A stretch of 64,000 bases of DNA, taken from assembly GCA_030789695.1 (NCBI GenBank), contig CM061142.1:802333610-802397609 (forward strand), read 5' to 3'. Below are positions 10,926 to 22,054 of the stretch, piece after piece. Both the position numbers and the translations under genes were made by a program. A model generated the notes under the pieces. It did no database searches and had not been told where the DNA came from. It worked only from the letters and a program-made list of their open reading frames with translations. This stretch comes from Scilla litardierei. Taxonomy: Eukaryota > Streptophyta > Magnoliopsida > Asparagales > Asparagaceae. Position 1 is the stretch's first letter, and each line of letters begins with the position of its first letter.

Positions 10926-11893
10926 CACCTCACCTCACACTTGGCACCCCCTTAGAGTTTGTCATGATGATTAAGCTTGGATGAAAATTTTAAAGGAGAA
11001 AAAAGAAAAAGATAAGGAGAAAGAAAAAGAAATGAAATGCAAAATGGTTTTCATCTCCTTCACTCCCCCTTAGACGCCGAGACCTAGCCTTCCATTGCTC
11101 CTCCCTTGGCACCACCCATTGCTCCACCAACAGGCCAAACCACCTTGCATCACCCCTCTCACCACCATATCTCCTTCGAACTTGAAGAATGAAGAAGTTT
11201 GGAGGAGAAATTCTTGGAAGAAGGAGCTTTGAAGGAAGGAGTTCTAGAGTGGGTTTGGAGAAGAGAGCTTCATTAAAAGGTAGGATTCATGACTTGAGTT
11301 GGGTTGCTATGTTTAGATTGTTTAGGGAGAAATTATTTGTAATTGGAAGATTATACTAAAACTATGGAAATCCTAGTGAGTTAGGCTAATATGCCATATT
11401 AATTAAATCGTATACTATTCAATTAAGCTAGCATGCCTCTAGATCAATTTTTATGCTTTATGTATGTCTATGGTTATGTCATGTTGGTATGACTAGTGTT
11501 AATATTAAAGTAGATCATGAAAATGTTAAGGTTAGTTCTAGTCTAATGTCACGCTTAATAGTAATGTTAATGTTATGTTAGTTCCATAATAATGGGTTCA
11601 AACAAATATGAAATGGTAATACTAATTTGGGTAAGTTAATGTTCATGACATCCTTATGCTAATGATTAGTAGGATCTTGTAATATGCCCTTTTGTGCATG
11701 GTTAAAGTGTTAGAATGATGATGTTCTCTTGAGTCGTGTGATTAGATCATTACGCGTACTTCCCAGCACGTACGTAGTGGCCTGCTGGTTTCTATTGTAT
11801 CTTTTTCTCTTCTTCCTTCGTAACACTCGCAGCTCTGGGATCACCTGGGACAGATTCGTACTTCCCAGGTATCCTGGGGCGCGGGATGTTACA
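10926..11893 (+). mobile_element. Candidate solo LTR
   Basis: The right end GGGGCGCGGGATGTTACA is a typical plant LTR 3' end. GATGC occurs just outside it (11894-11898) and again at 10921-10925, which would make a 5-bp duplication. The left end would then begin CACC rather than TG, so it is mutated or the assignment is wrong. The interior has a CT-rich stretch and a possible donor AAAAGGTAGG near 11277. Confidence 0.4.
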
Positions 11894-13170
11894 GATGCCC
11901 AAGTCTATCCAGACTTCATGTATCCTACTCCAGCACCTAAAGCAAATCACGCTTGAGCAAGTCCACTAAACCCTCTTGCGGAAACCCCAACAAGAGTAAA
12001 TCGAAATACAATCAATGTCCGTGTTTCCACAGACCAGGAGACACCCACTTACAAACAAGATTTCTCAAAGAAAGAAGAAAAAATTGCAATATAATAAACT
12101 TGAAATGCGTACACTTTCATATAGCTTGAAATAAACTTATATGGGTAGGCACAGTGTGTGTAGAGGTCTGTAGAAGTGCTCTAAGATGAGTAATGATAAT
12201 ACTTATAATCTTGTCCAAAGTTGGAGAGCATTCAATGAGAGAATAAGATTTAGAGCATTTAATGGACAAGAGGAATTTAGAACACTGAAGGATGAAGACG
12301 AGAGTTTAATAGCTTTGGATGATCAATCAATAAGTCAAGTTCTTAAAAGTTCCATCACTTCTACCTAAAATATTGCTCAAGAAATAGTCCAAAACTAAGA
12401 AAAACAAAGCCGCATTTAATGCTATAACAGAAATAAACATGCAGATCTAGACGTAATTAGACGGCTGAAGAAGGATGATCAGACGCTTGAGTTATTATAT
12501 GAAATCATATTAAATGCACTGTAACGGCTCTATTTCAGACGGTTGAAGAAGAAATCTTAGACGACAGAGTCACTGTTGAGCCGTCTGATAATAAGGCATC
12601 AGATGCCTCAAACATGAGGCCAAAACGGAACAGCTCTCAAAAAATAAATCCAATTAAATTAGCCGACTGATGAAGGATCATCAGACGAATGGAAATAGAC
12701 TTAGACGTCTAGGTCAACAACATTAGATGTCTAAAGAGTCAAATGGTATTAGACTATGAAAACATGCACATTAGACGTCCGAAGCTTTGCCTTCTGACTT
12801 CTGATCCTGGTATGAAATCTCAATTTTGAGGTTTAAAGACTAGGAACCCTATGAAATCATCCAAGTGTTTGTCTAATGATATGTGCATGACGTGTAAGAG
12901 CCTCTAAGTAGTTTATCCCCAACTTAACAATCTAAAAACATAAAGTAAAGAATAAAGAAAATTTATATTTTGATCCACTTTACTTATTCATGAGTTTCTT
13001 TAATCCAATCCTTGAATGCTTTTAATCCATAGCTTTCATCAATCGTCGCTTTTGATAATCTTTAGTCTATATTAGGCGATTCTTTAATTAACTGCAATTA
13101 AAGGAGTTAATCACAATAATTTATGTTTGCTTATCATCAAAACCAAATTAGAGATCCAATATTCAATATG
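11894..13170 (-). mobile_element. Decayed Sirevirus-type LTR remnant with palindrome array
   Basis: Order and wording follow the minus-strand Sirevirus LTR at 40814-42542: CCCAAGTCT...TCCTAC, TCCACAGACCAGGAGAC, then a hairpin-rich block at 12440-12780, then TTTATGTTTGCTTATCATC and a terminal CAATATTCAATA near 13170. The hairpin words differ from those of the other LTR: TTAGACG/CGTCTAA-type instead of ACTAGTCGGTC. The left end is missing at the junction with the candidate solo LTR. Confidence 0.65.
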
Positions 13171-13796
13171 TTTGACTATTACTGCATTTAACGGTACATT
13201 TTTACTGTACTTCAGGTAAGTACCTTTGTGGCAATGGTAAACTTGTATGTTGCATATTGTATCTTCAAATATAGATCACAACAATAGTATAGAAACACCA
13301 TACCCTTCGTCATATTCCTGCTAGACATTGATTATCTTATCACCGTCATCATTCACTGATCGTATCTTGTACTTAATAGCATATGCCATGGTTAGTATCA
13401 TTTCTGTTATGACATGTATACATGGTTCATGCTATGCATGTTGTTATGTGTAGATATATTATATTAAATTTACTTGGTTGTTCATATGTTTACGAACCTA
13501 CAAGTCATGCTTTAATGGGTTCTTTGTTGACCATTAGATATTGAAGACGATTTCCCTGAAGAGACATGTTTTGAAATTCAGAAGTTTACTGCGCGAGTCC
13601 CAACAAAAGAATAAATATGTGGTTGTAATGTTGCTTTCATGCAGTAATTCTGATTTTCAATAAATTGAAAACCCGAAGACCTAACTACATGTATTGAATT
13701 ATTGATGTATTTGACTGTTATGTTGATTTAATGTAAGTGTTATTGAGATAATGAAAATCCTTGTAATATTTGAATACTAGTAATATCATGTGTCTA
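13171..13796. other. Intronic AT-rich spacer
   Basis: No coding sequence or element boundary recognised. Confidence 0.6.
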
Positions 13797-16700
13797 AAGG
13801 ACACGATTTATTAAAAATATTCCCCCCCTCAAAATCTTGGATCCACTAATTTTAAACGAACAATAATTAAAGCACAATAATTGTTATTTAATTCTCTAAA
13901 AATTTAGTCCCCAAAATTTAGTTCCCCGTTCATTAAAGATATCACCGCTCAAAATCTTGGATCCCCTAGTGAAACGCTCCGTTTACGTGTGCCGTTACAT
14001 ATTTCATTATTTATTCAGGTCCTGCTGTACCAGTGAAAGCGATATATGACTAAACAAGAAATTTTTATAAATGAAATATTCTTTATTCATCCTTCGGGAG
14101 GGTACAGAAGCATATACTGAAAAGAACTATTAATCTCTCACAGTGAAAATACAATAAAACAAACAGTCTTGAAGAATTTAAATAAACTCTCCTAACTTAC
14201 ACTATCTCAGAAGTCTGGACGCTTTACTGAAACTCTAACTCCTCGAACACTAGAGCCTCCTCTTACACTGGTTCACTTCTTGTTGAAAAACATTTTAAAA
14301 GGACAATGAAGTAGACGATATTTACAATAACTATCAATTATAACTTTACATACAACGCTAATCCTAATCCTAACAGGACATTAACAACTAAACATTAGTC
14401 TAAGTCAGTCTACCTAAAGCATTTCCATATTAATCTACTCACAATGTAAAGGGAAAGAATGAACTGAAGAACCACCCCGAGTTCAGAGCCGAGCTCACAT
14501 GTGTCCTAAATTCCATGGTCAAAAGAGATCGATAGAGCACCCAATCAAGTCATTACAATTCTGTCAATGAGCGTGGTCTCTGCCACTCTTCATATCTTTA
14601 ATTATGAGTTTCCAAAACCCCATATGTCTTTTCTACCTACTTCAATTTCTTTCTCATTTCCTCTAGTTCTATACTTTCGTATAGTTTCTAAACTACGTAA
14701 AAGAATCATGCACTAAACTGTAATGTAAGTTCAATGTATCAATATTCTACGACAATAACTTTATTAGCATAAATTCCATATTACATAATTTTATCCTCTA
14801 ACGATAACATTTCTATTATTCAAATTCTATAATAAAGGAAAATCCTACATAATCCACTTCAAAACAATTTAAACAAAATCATATCTTTAAACTAAAACAA
14901 AAATCATTTAGAAAGGAAAAACACTCGTAGGATCAGATTCATCGTTTGGCACATATTATGTATTTTGACATTTAATCGGCCTAGAGGAACACCTTAGCCG
15001 TCGTTATTAATCATGAATAATCTCAGCCCACTGATCATAAAGCCCAGACAGACCAAAGCCACAAGCCAACAGACCCAAAATATATCCCACAGTACTGTAA
15101 TAAGTTTAGGCAAGTCCTGAAATTAACCATCACACAAGGAACATCAAAACCCAACAGAGCCGATGGTTGACCTCTAAAGAAAAATCCAACTAGCCAAGAC
15201 TGCAGATAGTCTTGCAAGCACAGTAACATAATAAAAACATCGGCCAAAATTAACGGCGAACTAAGATCTCCCGACGGCTAATCCAAACCAAAGAGAATCG
15301 ACGGCGCCGAGCGGCGGCGACAATCGCCTGCCAAGCTCGTGAGTGCCAACAAAAATCCTCATACGGAAAAATCCCTAAAATCATCATGAATCATCATCTC
15401 CTTCAAAAGAAACACCTGATAAAATTTCGAGAAACCTTAATTCCTTAGCAAATACGATGCATGAAAAGAAATAGTTGAAGTTTAGAGCAAATAGGGTTTA
15501 CTATGCACCGTAGAAGCCAAACTAAAAGCTCCTAAGATATTCAGAATCAAACCGAACTAAATCGGAACGATTTTGAAGAGAAAACAAATTTTTTCGTATG
15601 AAATCAAAACCTGACAACTTTGGGGATTAAATAGGAAAAATCAAGCCATGGGATCGAAAAAGAAGTCCACACGACGTGGGCTATGCGATGAGAGATACAA
15701 TTCGGTTAGGGCTAGGGTTTTTAATTCGCCACGAGACGCTGTCGGTTGGTCAATCGATCATCGCCTGCGAGAGAGCAACAGAGATGGGTCGCTGGACTGT
15801 CGGGGAGAAAAAGAGAGTGAGAGAGGGTAGCTAGGGCCGTCGGTTAGAAGAAAGAAAAATGATAGAGAGAGGGAGTGGGTGGGTGTTTTAAAAGAGAGTG
15901 GGCCTGTGAGTGGGCCTTTTTTAAAATATGAGTCATTACACCTAATTTTAAACGAATAGCAATAATAAATGCGCAATAATTATTTAGTTTCCCAAAAAAT
16001 AGTCTCCCAAAATTTAGTTCCACGTTCATTTAAAACATTCCAACTCAAAATATTGGATCCCTCAATTTTAAATGAACATCATAATTAAAGCGTAATAACT
16101 GCTATTTAGAATCCCCAAAAATTTTAGATCCCCAAAATTTAGTTCCCTCTAGATTCAGTTCTCCCAAAATTTAGTTCTCCCAAAATTTAGTTCCCCCAAA
16201 ATTTAGTTTCTTCGAAAGAATTTAATTCCTCCGAAAATTTTAGTTCCTCTCAAAATTTAATTCCCTACGGATTTAGTTCCCCCTAAAATTTTTACAAATT
16301 CTCATCATGCCTATAGATTCATCAAAATTTAATCCCAGCTGTCTTTCTATCAATCATTTTAATCATTAAAAATATCCCTTATTTGTATAAAAAATAATTC
16401 CCCTTAACATTTAGTGCATGTAGAAAATTTAGTTTCCTCAAAAATTTTAGTTCGCCCCAAAATTAGTTCCCTCCATATTTAACATGTGCTCTAAGGGCAC
16501 GATTCATTTAAAATGTTCACCTCTCAAATCTTGGATCCCCTAATTTTTAACAAAAAGCAATAATTAAAGCGCAATAATTGTTATTTAATTCCCTAAAATT
16601 TTAGTCTCCCAAAGTTTAGTTCCATGTTCATTTAAAATATATCCTTCAAAATCTTGGATCACCTAATTTTAACCTAACAATAATTAAAGCACAATAATTG

Positions 16701-16800
16701 TTATTTAATTCCACCAAAAATTTTAGATACCCAACATTTAGTTCCTTCCAAATTCAAACACCCCAACATTTAGTTTCCCCTAGAGAATTTAGTTTCTCCA
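13797..16800. repeat. AT-rich tandem repeat block, split by a solo LTR
   Basis: Copies of a roughly 110-150-bp unit, containing TTGGATCCCCTAATTTTAAAC, AATAATTAAAGCRCAATAATTG and TTATTTAATTCCC, occur at 13797-13969 and 15941-16800. Between them are runs of a 15-16-bp word AAAATTTAGTTCCCC, for example 16120-16290. The block is one array interrupted by the solo LTR at 13970-15940. Unit length and order are irregular. No open frames. Confidence 0.8.
13970..15940 (-). mobile_element. Solo LTR, ~2-kb TGTAAYG family (copy R)
   Basis: 1971 bp, TG...CA on the minus strand: TGTAATGACTCAT at 15940 and a mutated 3' end (GCGTTTCA) at 13970. Flanked by CCTAG (13965-13969)/CCTAA (15941-15945). In the direction of transcription it has GGCCCAC site-II motifs near 15900-15915, CT-rich leader sequence, an AAACCCTAGCC telobox near 15710-15722, a 21-nt microexon-like block at 14443-14463 between CAG and GTGAGT, and a conserved terminal-exon block ending at TGA 14207-14209. 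That last block carries an in-frame TAA and a one-base deletion, so it is decayed. No internal retrotransposon genes. Confidence 0.85.
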
Positions 16801-17283
16801 AAAAAAATTAGTTCCATCCAAATTCCGTTCGCTCCACAATTTTAGGATTTTTCTCTCAAAATTTTCATAAACTCTCATTCTAACCATTAATTCCTCAAGA
16901 TTAAATCACATCTATCTTTCTACCAACCATTTTGTCCCAGTCAACAACCGCATTCAAAAACATCCCTTAATTTTATAATGGATTGTTCATAATTTGACAT
17001 GGAAGACCAATACTATGTTATTATATGCACAGATACGCTTGACATGTTTTAAATCAATGAGATACCAATATTCGTAAGCATTCTCCTTGATTTGAAATAT
17101 GCCGCGGGTTTGCCGCATGCCGTTTCCTTGGCAAATTAGGAAGCAAGTTGTGTCAGTTGCATGCTAATATACTACATATAGAATTTGCCTCATAAACATA
17201 CCAATGCATAAACAAATATATGCACAAAATGATGTCATACTATGAAAATGTTTGGCAATAGAAACATAGATTAGATATATAAC
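16801..17283. other. End of the large intron of the uridine kinase-like gene
   Basis: AT-rich; no element recognised. The donor for the next exon (GTTATATATC on the minus strand) lies at 17274-17283. Confidence 0.6.
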
Positions 17284-17380
17284 CTGTATCAACAAAAATC
17301 TTCATGTTCATCAACTCCCTTACACGTGGGTCATGGAATATTAAAATTCCTTCCAAAATAATAACATCTGATGGATTAAC
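17284..17380 (-). CDS. Uridine kinase-like gene, internal exon ([10 protein letters not shown])
   Basis: A 97-bp minus-strand exon between acceptor TTTTTCAG|GTTAAT and donor ACAG|GTTATA. It codes [19 protein letters not shown] then [13 protein letters not shown] plus one base. ILEGI is the conserved uridine kinase strand, and the stretch through KIFVDTD is diagnostic of plant uridine kinase-like proteins. Phase is 0 at the start and 1 at the end, matching both neighbouring exons. No stops. The residue identity is too strong for chance; whether the gene is still expressed cannot be told here. Confidence 0.92.
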
Positions 17381-18054
17381 CTGAAAAAGATCACAAGCGC
17401 TTAAATCAGGACTAGAATAGAACAATTCGCCAATTAGGAATAAAAGAAGAATTTGAGGTAACATAACTCAAAAGATGTAGAAAGAACACGCATACAGGGT
17501 AAGTTAAACAGAACAATTAACTTACCAAAGTAGACTCCAACCATTTCATACAAACAAAAATTAAGATTGGCTAAAATTCAATTTAAAACATGATACACAT
17601 CAGTAGATAATTAAGGCGCATGTGAATACCGATAATGAGTGAAAGAATAACGATAATATAAACATCCTTATGCCTACATGCATATGCAAGGACAACAACT
17701 CTACTTATGCATCCTGAACTGAGCAGTAACATATTACTGCAAAAGTGTCAGCAAATTTGAAGAGATTAATATAAAATTCAAAGAACAAAATGAGGTACAC
17801 TGAACACTAGTTCTAGAACAATATGTTTAAAAATAATAATGAACTTCTACATTCTCAATAAAACATATGGGCTTTTTTTTCAAAATGTTAGAACTATGAC
17901 ATTTTCCCAAAAGGGTTAATGGCACAGAAAGTATCCAGTGAAATTTTATGACTACAGATAGCAGTAGCAGCAACAGAACTGAAGACTATGGATGGTCAGT
18001 TTCAAGTTCCCAGTAACTAGAAATGCCGCTTATAATTATAAACAAGTTTTATAC
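17381..18054 (-). other. Short intron between two uridine kinase-like exons
   Basis: 674 bp, AT-rich, donor GTATAAAAC (minus strand, 18046-18054) and acceptor TTTCAG (17381-17386). No mobile element recognised. Confidence 0.8.
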
Positions 18055-18170
18055 CTTCCTTGTGGGCAATATACACATGTATGTTCTGGAATCATAGTTT
18101 GGAATATCAACAGCCTGCCCGTGCTTCAAGCTCTCCATACAATAAAGTAATTTTTCAGTGTCGAATGCAT
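18055..18170 (-). CDS. Uridine kinase-like gene, internal exon (AFDTEKL region)
   Basis: A 116-bp minus-strand exon between acceptor CATATTTCAG|AT and donor AAG|GTATAA. It codes AFDTEKLLYCMESLKHGQ, then AVDIPNYDSRTYMCILPTRK, aligning with the (D)AFDTEQLL...GQ...P.YD segment that follows the nucleotide-binding loop of uridine kinases. The first two bases complete a split Asp codon; the end is phase 0, fitting the next exon. The exon tail (SRTYMCILPTRK) is less like the family than the rest. The upstream P-loop exon is not seen between 18171 and the window end. Confidence 0.88.
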
Positions 18171-19453
18171 CTGAAATATGTGAATTTAACTAAAATGTAA
18201 ATAGTTACATAATTAGCACAGTACAAAAAAGTAAAGCATGCACATGTAATGCTACCAAAATAAGCAATATGAGCAATAGATTTATCATGCAGCAACAAAA
18301 AGGGAATTAAATTTAAGTTACAGTTTTCCTCAAGAAATGATAAAAGACCAAGCAATCTTCACAAGGCAAGCAACTACACTAAACATCCCTTGAAAGTGAT
18401 GTATAGTTTGTTCATGAAGTGTCCTAGTCGGTTGCAATTATGTGCCACAGGCACATCCATCATGACGTTGTTCACGTCTACTTCATATAGAACAGTGACA
18501 TTTCTTAGACACCCTAGAACACATGCTGGATACTTCTCAATTGTGTGCTAAATTATAATATATTTGTTAATATGACGTTTGTTGGACACATGCCCTACAT
18601 TTTTCAAATACTTCTTTGCTCATACTACATGATTTAGATGTTTACTTGCTTTCCTTGTACATCAAAGACTATATTTTAGTGGGAAAAGGTCAAAATTGAC
18701 ATTTGGAAAACTATGATACAATAAGATTTATCATGATATAAGAAACAAAACACACTGAGCTACTCCATAGAATGTATAAGGGCCAGGGACTATAATCAGT
18801 GTTGTAAAAAGGTGGCGGTGGCAGTCATAGCCAAAATTGACCTTTGTACAACATCTAGTAAATGCATGTGTATGAAGGCATGGAGACAGTCGTCACCCGA
18901 GGGCAAAGTGCAAACAGAGACAATCGTCACCCGAGCGCATAGTGCAAAGGGAGACAGCCGCACCCAGGCGCAAAGTGCAAACGGTGGAAAAGTAGTCGTT
19001 AAAGTGCAAAAAACACAATGGGCCAAATGAAAAAAGACCGATGGCAACCCCGTTAATAAGTGGAATATGAAGGGAAATTGGCTTTCTTTAAAAAGCAATG
19101 GAAAGCTTACAAATAATGGGAACGAGGGGGAGCTTTTGTTTGGCGTCTCCACTACGGCATTACCTCACCCAAAACCCAAATCCAAGCCCTCACCTCCACC
19201 AAGCGGGACCCAACATGCCCATGTGGCACAACCTAGGCGGTCCTAGTGGGACAAAGGTGGGGCCCACTTTTTGTCCCATGGTGACATGGATGTTTGTCTC
19301 CCTCCCTCGTTTGTATAATAGATGATCCATTCAAATTTAGCATGATATAAGAAACGATACACATTGAGCTACTCCATAGAAAAGTTTAAGAGCCAAGGAC
19401 TATAACCAGCTTTGTAAAAGGGTGGCAGCTGCATTCACTGGCCACCGGGCTTA
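18171..19453. other. Intronic region with a pair of ~90-bp direct repeats
   Basis: The segment 18731-18824 (ATGATATAAGAAAC...GAGCTACTCCATAG...GTAAAAAGGTGGC) recurs at 19341-19430 in the same orientation with scattered mismatches. Between them is a small degenerate repeat based on CGTCACCCGAG.GCAAAGTGCAAAC (18889-19000). No credible gene. Confidence 0.6.
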
Positions 19454-19458
19454 GTAGC

Positions 19459-19757
19459 TGTTAGATCCGACACAGGGGGCCTATTTTGGGGTTTTTTGTG
19501 TTATTTTATTAATGTAGAGGTATTTAGGTAATTAGACATTTAATTAGATGATTATAAATGGGGGGATAGCCGACCGGCCCTAATTAGGCAGAATTTGAGA
19601 ATTGTGATTGAGAGGAAAGATCTCTTAGTTCTTCGGGAAGGTGCAAACTTCCCTTATTAATTGGCGTCTTGGGAGGGAGGTTACCCCTTTAATTGTAGCA
19701 CGTTATCTTATTTTATTATCATTTTAATCCATAAAATTTCAGATCCTCTTTAGTTCA
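19459..19757 (+). repeat. 5' LTR
   Basis: 299 bp, TG...CA, TATA-like TTATAAATGG near 19551, preceded by GTAGC. Confidence 0.9.
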
Positions 19758-19765
19758 TATCATTT

Positions 19766-19777
19766 TGTTATCGGAGC
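19766..19777 (+). other. Degenerate Met-tRNA primer-binding site
   Basis: TGTTATCGGAGC differs at two positions from the canonical TGGTATCAGAGC. Confidence 0.75.
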
Positions 19778-19898
19778 ACGTCGTTCCATGGCGGAGACTA
19801 CGAGATCCAGATCGATTCGATGTGGTGGACGAGAAATTGACGGGAGAGATCGCTAGCTAAAGGAAACCCTAGCGGCGCATGATAACCGATTCACGAAG

Positions 19899-20477
19899 GT
19901 GGAGTCGAAATTGGATCAACACAGCAAAGCCCTAACAAAAATCATCTTCCAACTTGGGAAGATCTCAACGAAATTGAATGGATGCGACGCAAACCCTAAA
20001 ACATCGACAAAGGCGTCACCTTTGGACAAGAGAAAGCACATAGCAAGGGATTTGGAAGATGCGAGGCTCACAGATATCGATAGCAACGACCCAGAGGCTG
20101 AGGAGCACAACCGAGAGGCTGGCGGCCCTAGCCGATCCCCCACAGGCAGCAGCGGCAGCGACAGGACCCCGAGGCTCCTCCCCAGGGTCCCGCTGCCCCC
20201 CCACGGGCCTCGGCGTGGCCCAGCGGCACCCCAGAGACCCCGACAAGGGCCGGGGACCCTCCCCCAGGTTTGCCTGGAGACGGAGAACCACCCTAGGGCC
20301 CCGATGGGCCCCGTCGACCAGCGGCAGGGCCGTTGGGGCCCCGATGGGCCCCGTCGACCAGCGGCAGGGCCGTTGGGGCCCCGATGTCAACCGGCAGGGC
20401 CCGACAGCCCTTTCCCAGGGCCGCCAAGGCCCCGCCGACTAGGGAAGACCCCCAAGGGGTTTTGGTGCACCACATGA
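19899..20477 (+). pseudogene. Gag N-terminal coiled coil plus Pro/Gly/Arg linker
   Basis: The frame opens inside gag (a likely original ATG near 19789 is separated by a stop). The first ~35 residues (ALTKIIFQLGKISTKLNG) look helical; they are followed by ASPLDKRK and a GC-rich linker coding Pro/Arg/Gly. The linker contains an exact 40-bp duplication (20301-20340 = 20341-20380). The frame is shifted relative to the capsid ORF at 20770-21567, so Gag is broken. Confidence 0.75.
20301..20380 (+). repeat. Exact 40-bp tandem duplication in GC-rich gag linker
   Basis: CCGATGGGCCCCGTCGACCA... at 20301-20340 is repeated without change at 20341-20380, and a partial third copy starts at 20381. Recent slippage or unequal exchange within an otherwise old element. 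Confidence 0.95.
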
Positions 20478-20769
20478 AGGATGGAAGCCTATCGGAGGTT
20501 TTCAGCCTTATTTAGAGGATCCGGCGCGTGGTTTCGACAACGATTTTGATCCGGAAAATTTCAGGAGTATGGCAATGATAGGGGAAGGTTTCAGGACCCT
20601 CCCAACCCTCGGTATGGCAATGACAGAGGACGACCTCCACCCCGCACCCATGAGGGACGTCCTGGAGAGTTTGGGGGAAGTTATAGAGACTTCCAGGAGA
20701 AGCACGAGGGTGGATTTGGAGGCGACGGCTTGGGGGGACATTGGGGACTAGGAGGCCCACGAGGGGGTT

Positions 20770-21567
20770 ATGGAGTCCATGAGGGAGGCCCACGAGGGGG
20801 CTATGAGCGGCATCAAGAGAAGTGACAGCACTACCACTAGCCCAGGCACGGCGGGGGGAGGAGACCAATGGACATTCACGGTGGACAGGCTGCGGAAGCT
20901 GAAGATGTATGTATTCGAGAGGATGGATCCAGTGTCGTGGATTTACAAGACGGAGAGATTTTTTAAGGTCTCCCACATGATAGAGGAGCAGAAGTTGGAG
21001 GCGGCTGATATATGTCTGAATGAGAAGGCACTCGCTTGGTACCAGTGGAAGGATGAGATGTGTCCTTTTCGCTCGTGGGAGGAGATCAGGGACCAGATGG
21101 TGGAGAGATTCAGATATCCACATCTAGGGAATGTGAGGGAGCAGCTACTGTCACTCAGGCAGGATGGCACTGTGAGGGGCTATCTGGAGAGGTTTGAGGC
21201 ACTGTCAGGACAGTTGCATGGGGTTTCTGACAAGATGATGGAGAGCACCTTTATGAACGGGCTGAAGGCTACTATTCGTGCAAAGGTCTGCATGCAGAAG
21301 CCTCGGGAACTGATGGAGGCCATAGAGTATGCTCAGATGGCAGAGAACTGCCAGTTGAAGGAGCCAAAGGCGAGGGGTGGTTGGAGTGGCCCAGTTTCCG
21401 ACAGTCAGATAACGACAGGAGGGCTGAGGAAGTCTACTGGAACAGATCAGGAGAGCGATGAGAATCTTGGAGAGAAAAGCAGTGCACCGCCAGCAGGGGA
21501 TCAATTCAAGAGGATATCGGATGCCGAGATAAAGGAGAAGAGGCAGAAAGGGTTGTGTTTCAGATGA
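20770..21567 (+). pseudogene. Ty3 gag capsid domain (retrotransposon gag family) with broken zinc knuckle
   Basis: 265 codons. A Gly-rich segment of shifted sequence lies upstream, then the capsid domain from about residue 40: RLRKLKMYVFERMDPVSWIY, AERFF-like TERFFKV, ALAWYQWKDE, FRSWEEIRDQMVERF, GTVRGYLERFEAL, FMNGLKATIRAK, ELMEAIEYAQMAE. This is the standard plant chromovirus gag fold that forms the particle shell. The knuckle begins CFR, but the second Cys codon is TGA at 21566-21568, and a one-base deletion follows before the GHHC part. An acidic tail rich in Asp/Glu ends before the purine tract at 21743-21755. Confidence 0.88.
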
Positions 21568-21755
21568 GATGAGAGGTTTATCCCGGGCACCATTGTAGGG
21601 CGCGCAAGCTGCAAGTGCTGATAGCCGGGGATGACGATGAAGATGTCGTGGAGGATGAAGAACTCGGGGTGGACGACGACTCGCACTTGGAGTAGGACTG
21701 CCCGAGACTTCATGCACCACCTTGACGACAAGGTGGATTTTCGGGGGCAGAGTAA

Positions 21756-22049
21756 TGTTAGATCCGGCCCGGGGGGCCTATTTTGGGGGTGTTTTGTGTT
21801 ATTTTATTAATGTATAGGTATTTAGGTAATTAGACATTTAATTAGATGATATAAATAGGGGGATAGCCGGCCGGCCATAATGAAAATTTGAGAATTGTGA
21901 TTGAGATGAGAGATCTCTAGTTCTTCGGAAAGGTGTGGACGTCTCTTATCAATAGGCGTCTTGGTAGGATATTTACCCCTTTGACTGTAGCCTGCTATCT
22001 TAATTTATTTTCAGTTTAATCAATAAAATTTCGGATCCTCTTTAGTTCA
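21756..22049 (+). repeat. 3' LTR
   Basis: 294 bp, begins TGTTAGATCC after GGGGGCAGAGTAA, ends TTTAGTTCA and is followed by GTAGC (22050-22054). Confidence 0.92.
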
Positions 22050-22054
22050 GTAGC

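Larger units (their letters stand above)
19459..22049 (+). mobile_element. Complete gag-only LTR retrotransposon (TR-GAG-like), older copy
   Basis: 5' LTR 19459-19757 and 3' LTR 21756-22049 start TGTTAGATCC and end TTTAGTTCA, flanked by the perfect 5-bp duplication GTAGC (19454-19458, 22050-22054). A degenerate Met-tRNA primer site lies at 19766-19777. Gag is present with capsid and knuckle; pol is absent apart from the C-terminal tag HLDDKVDF immediately before the purine tract. The LTRs differ at many sites (about 88-89% identical by eye), so it is much older than the 2261-4084 element. The deletion end point is in the same place in both. Confidence 0.93.

Noticed and set aside
20016..21123. 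Minus-strand open frames of 124 and 203 codons opposite gag
   Set aside because: They overlap a well-recognised plus-strand gag and show no similarity of their own.
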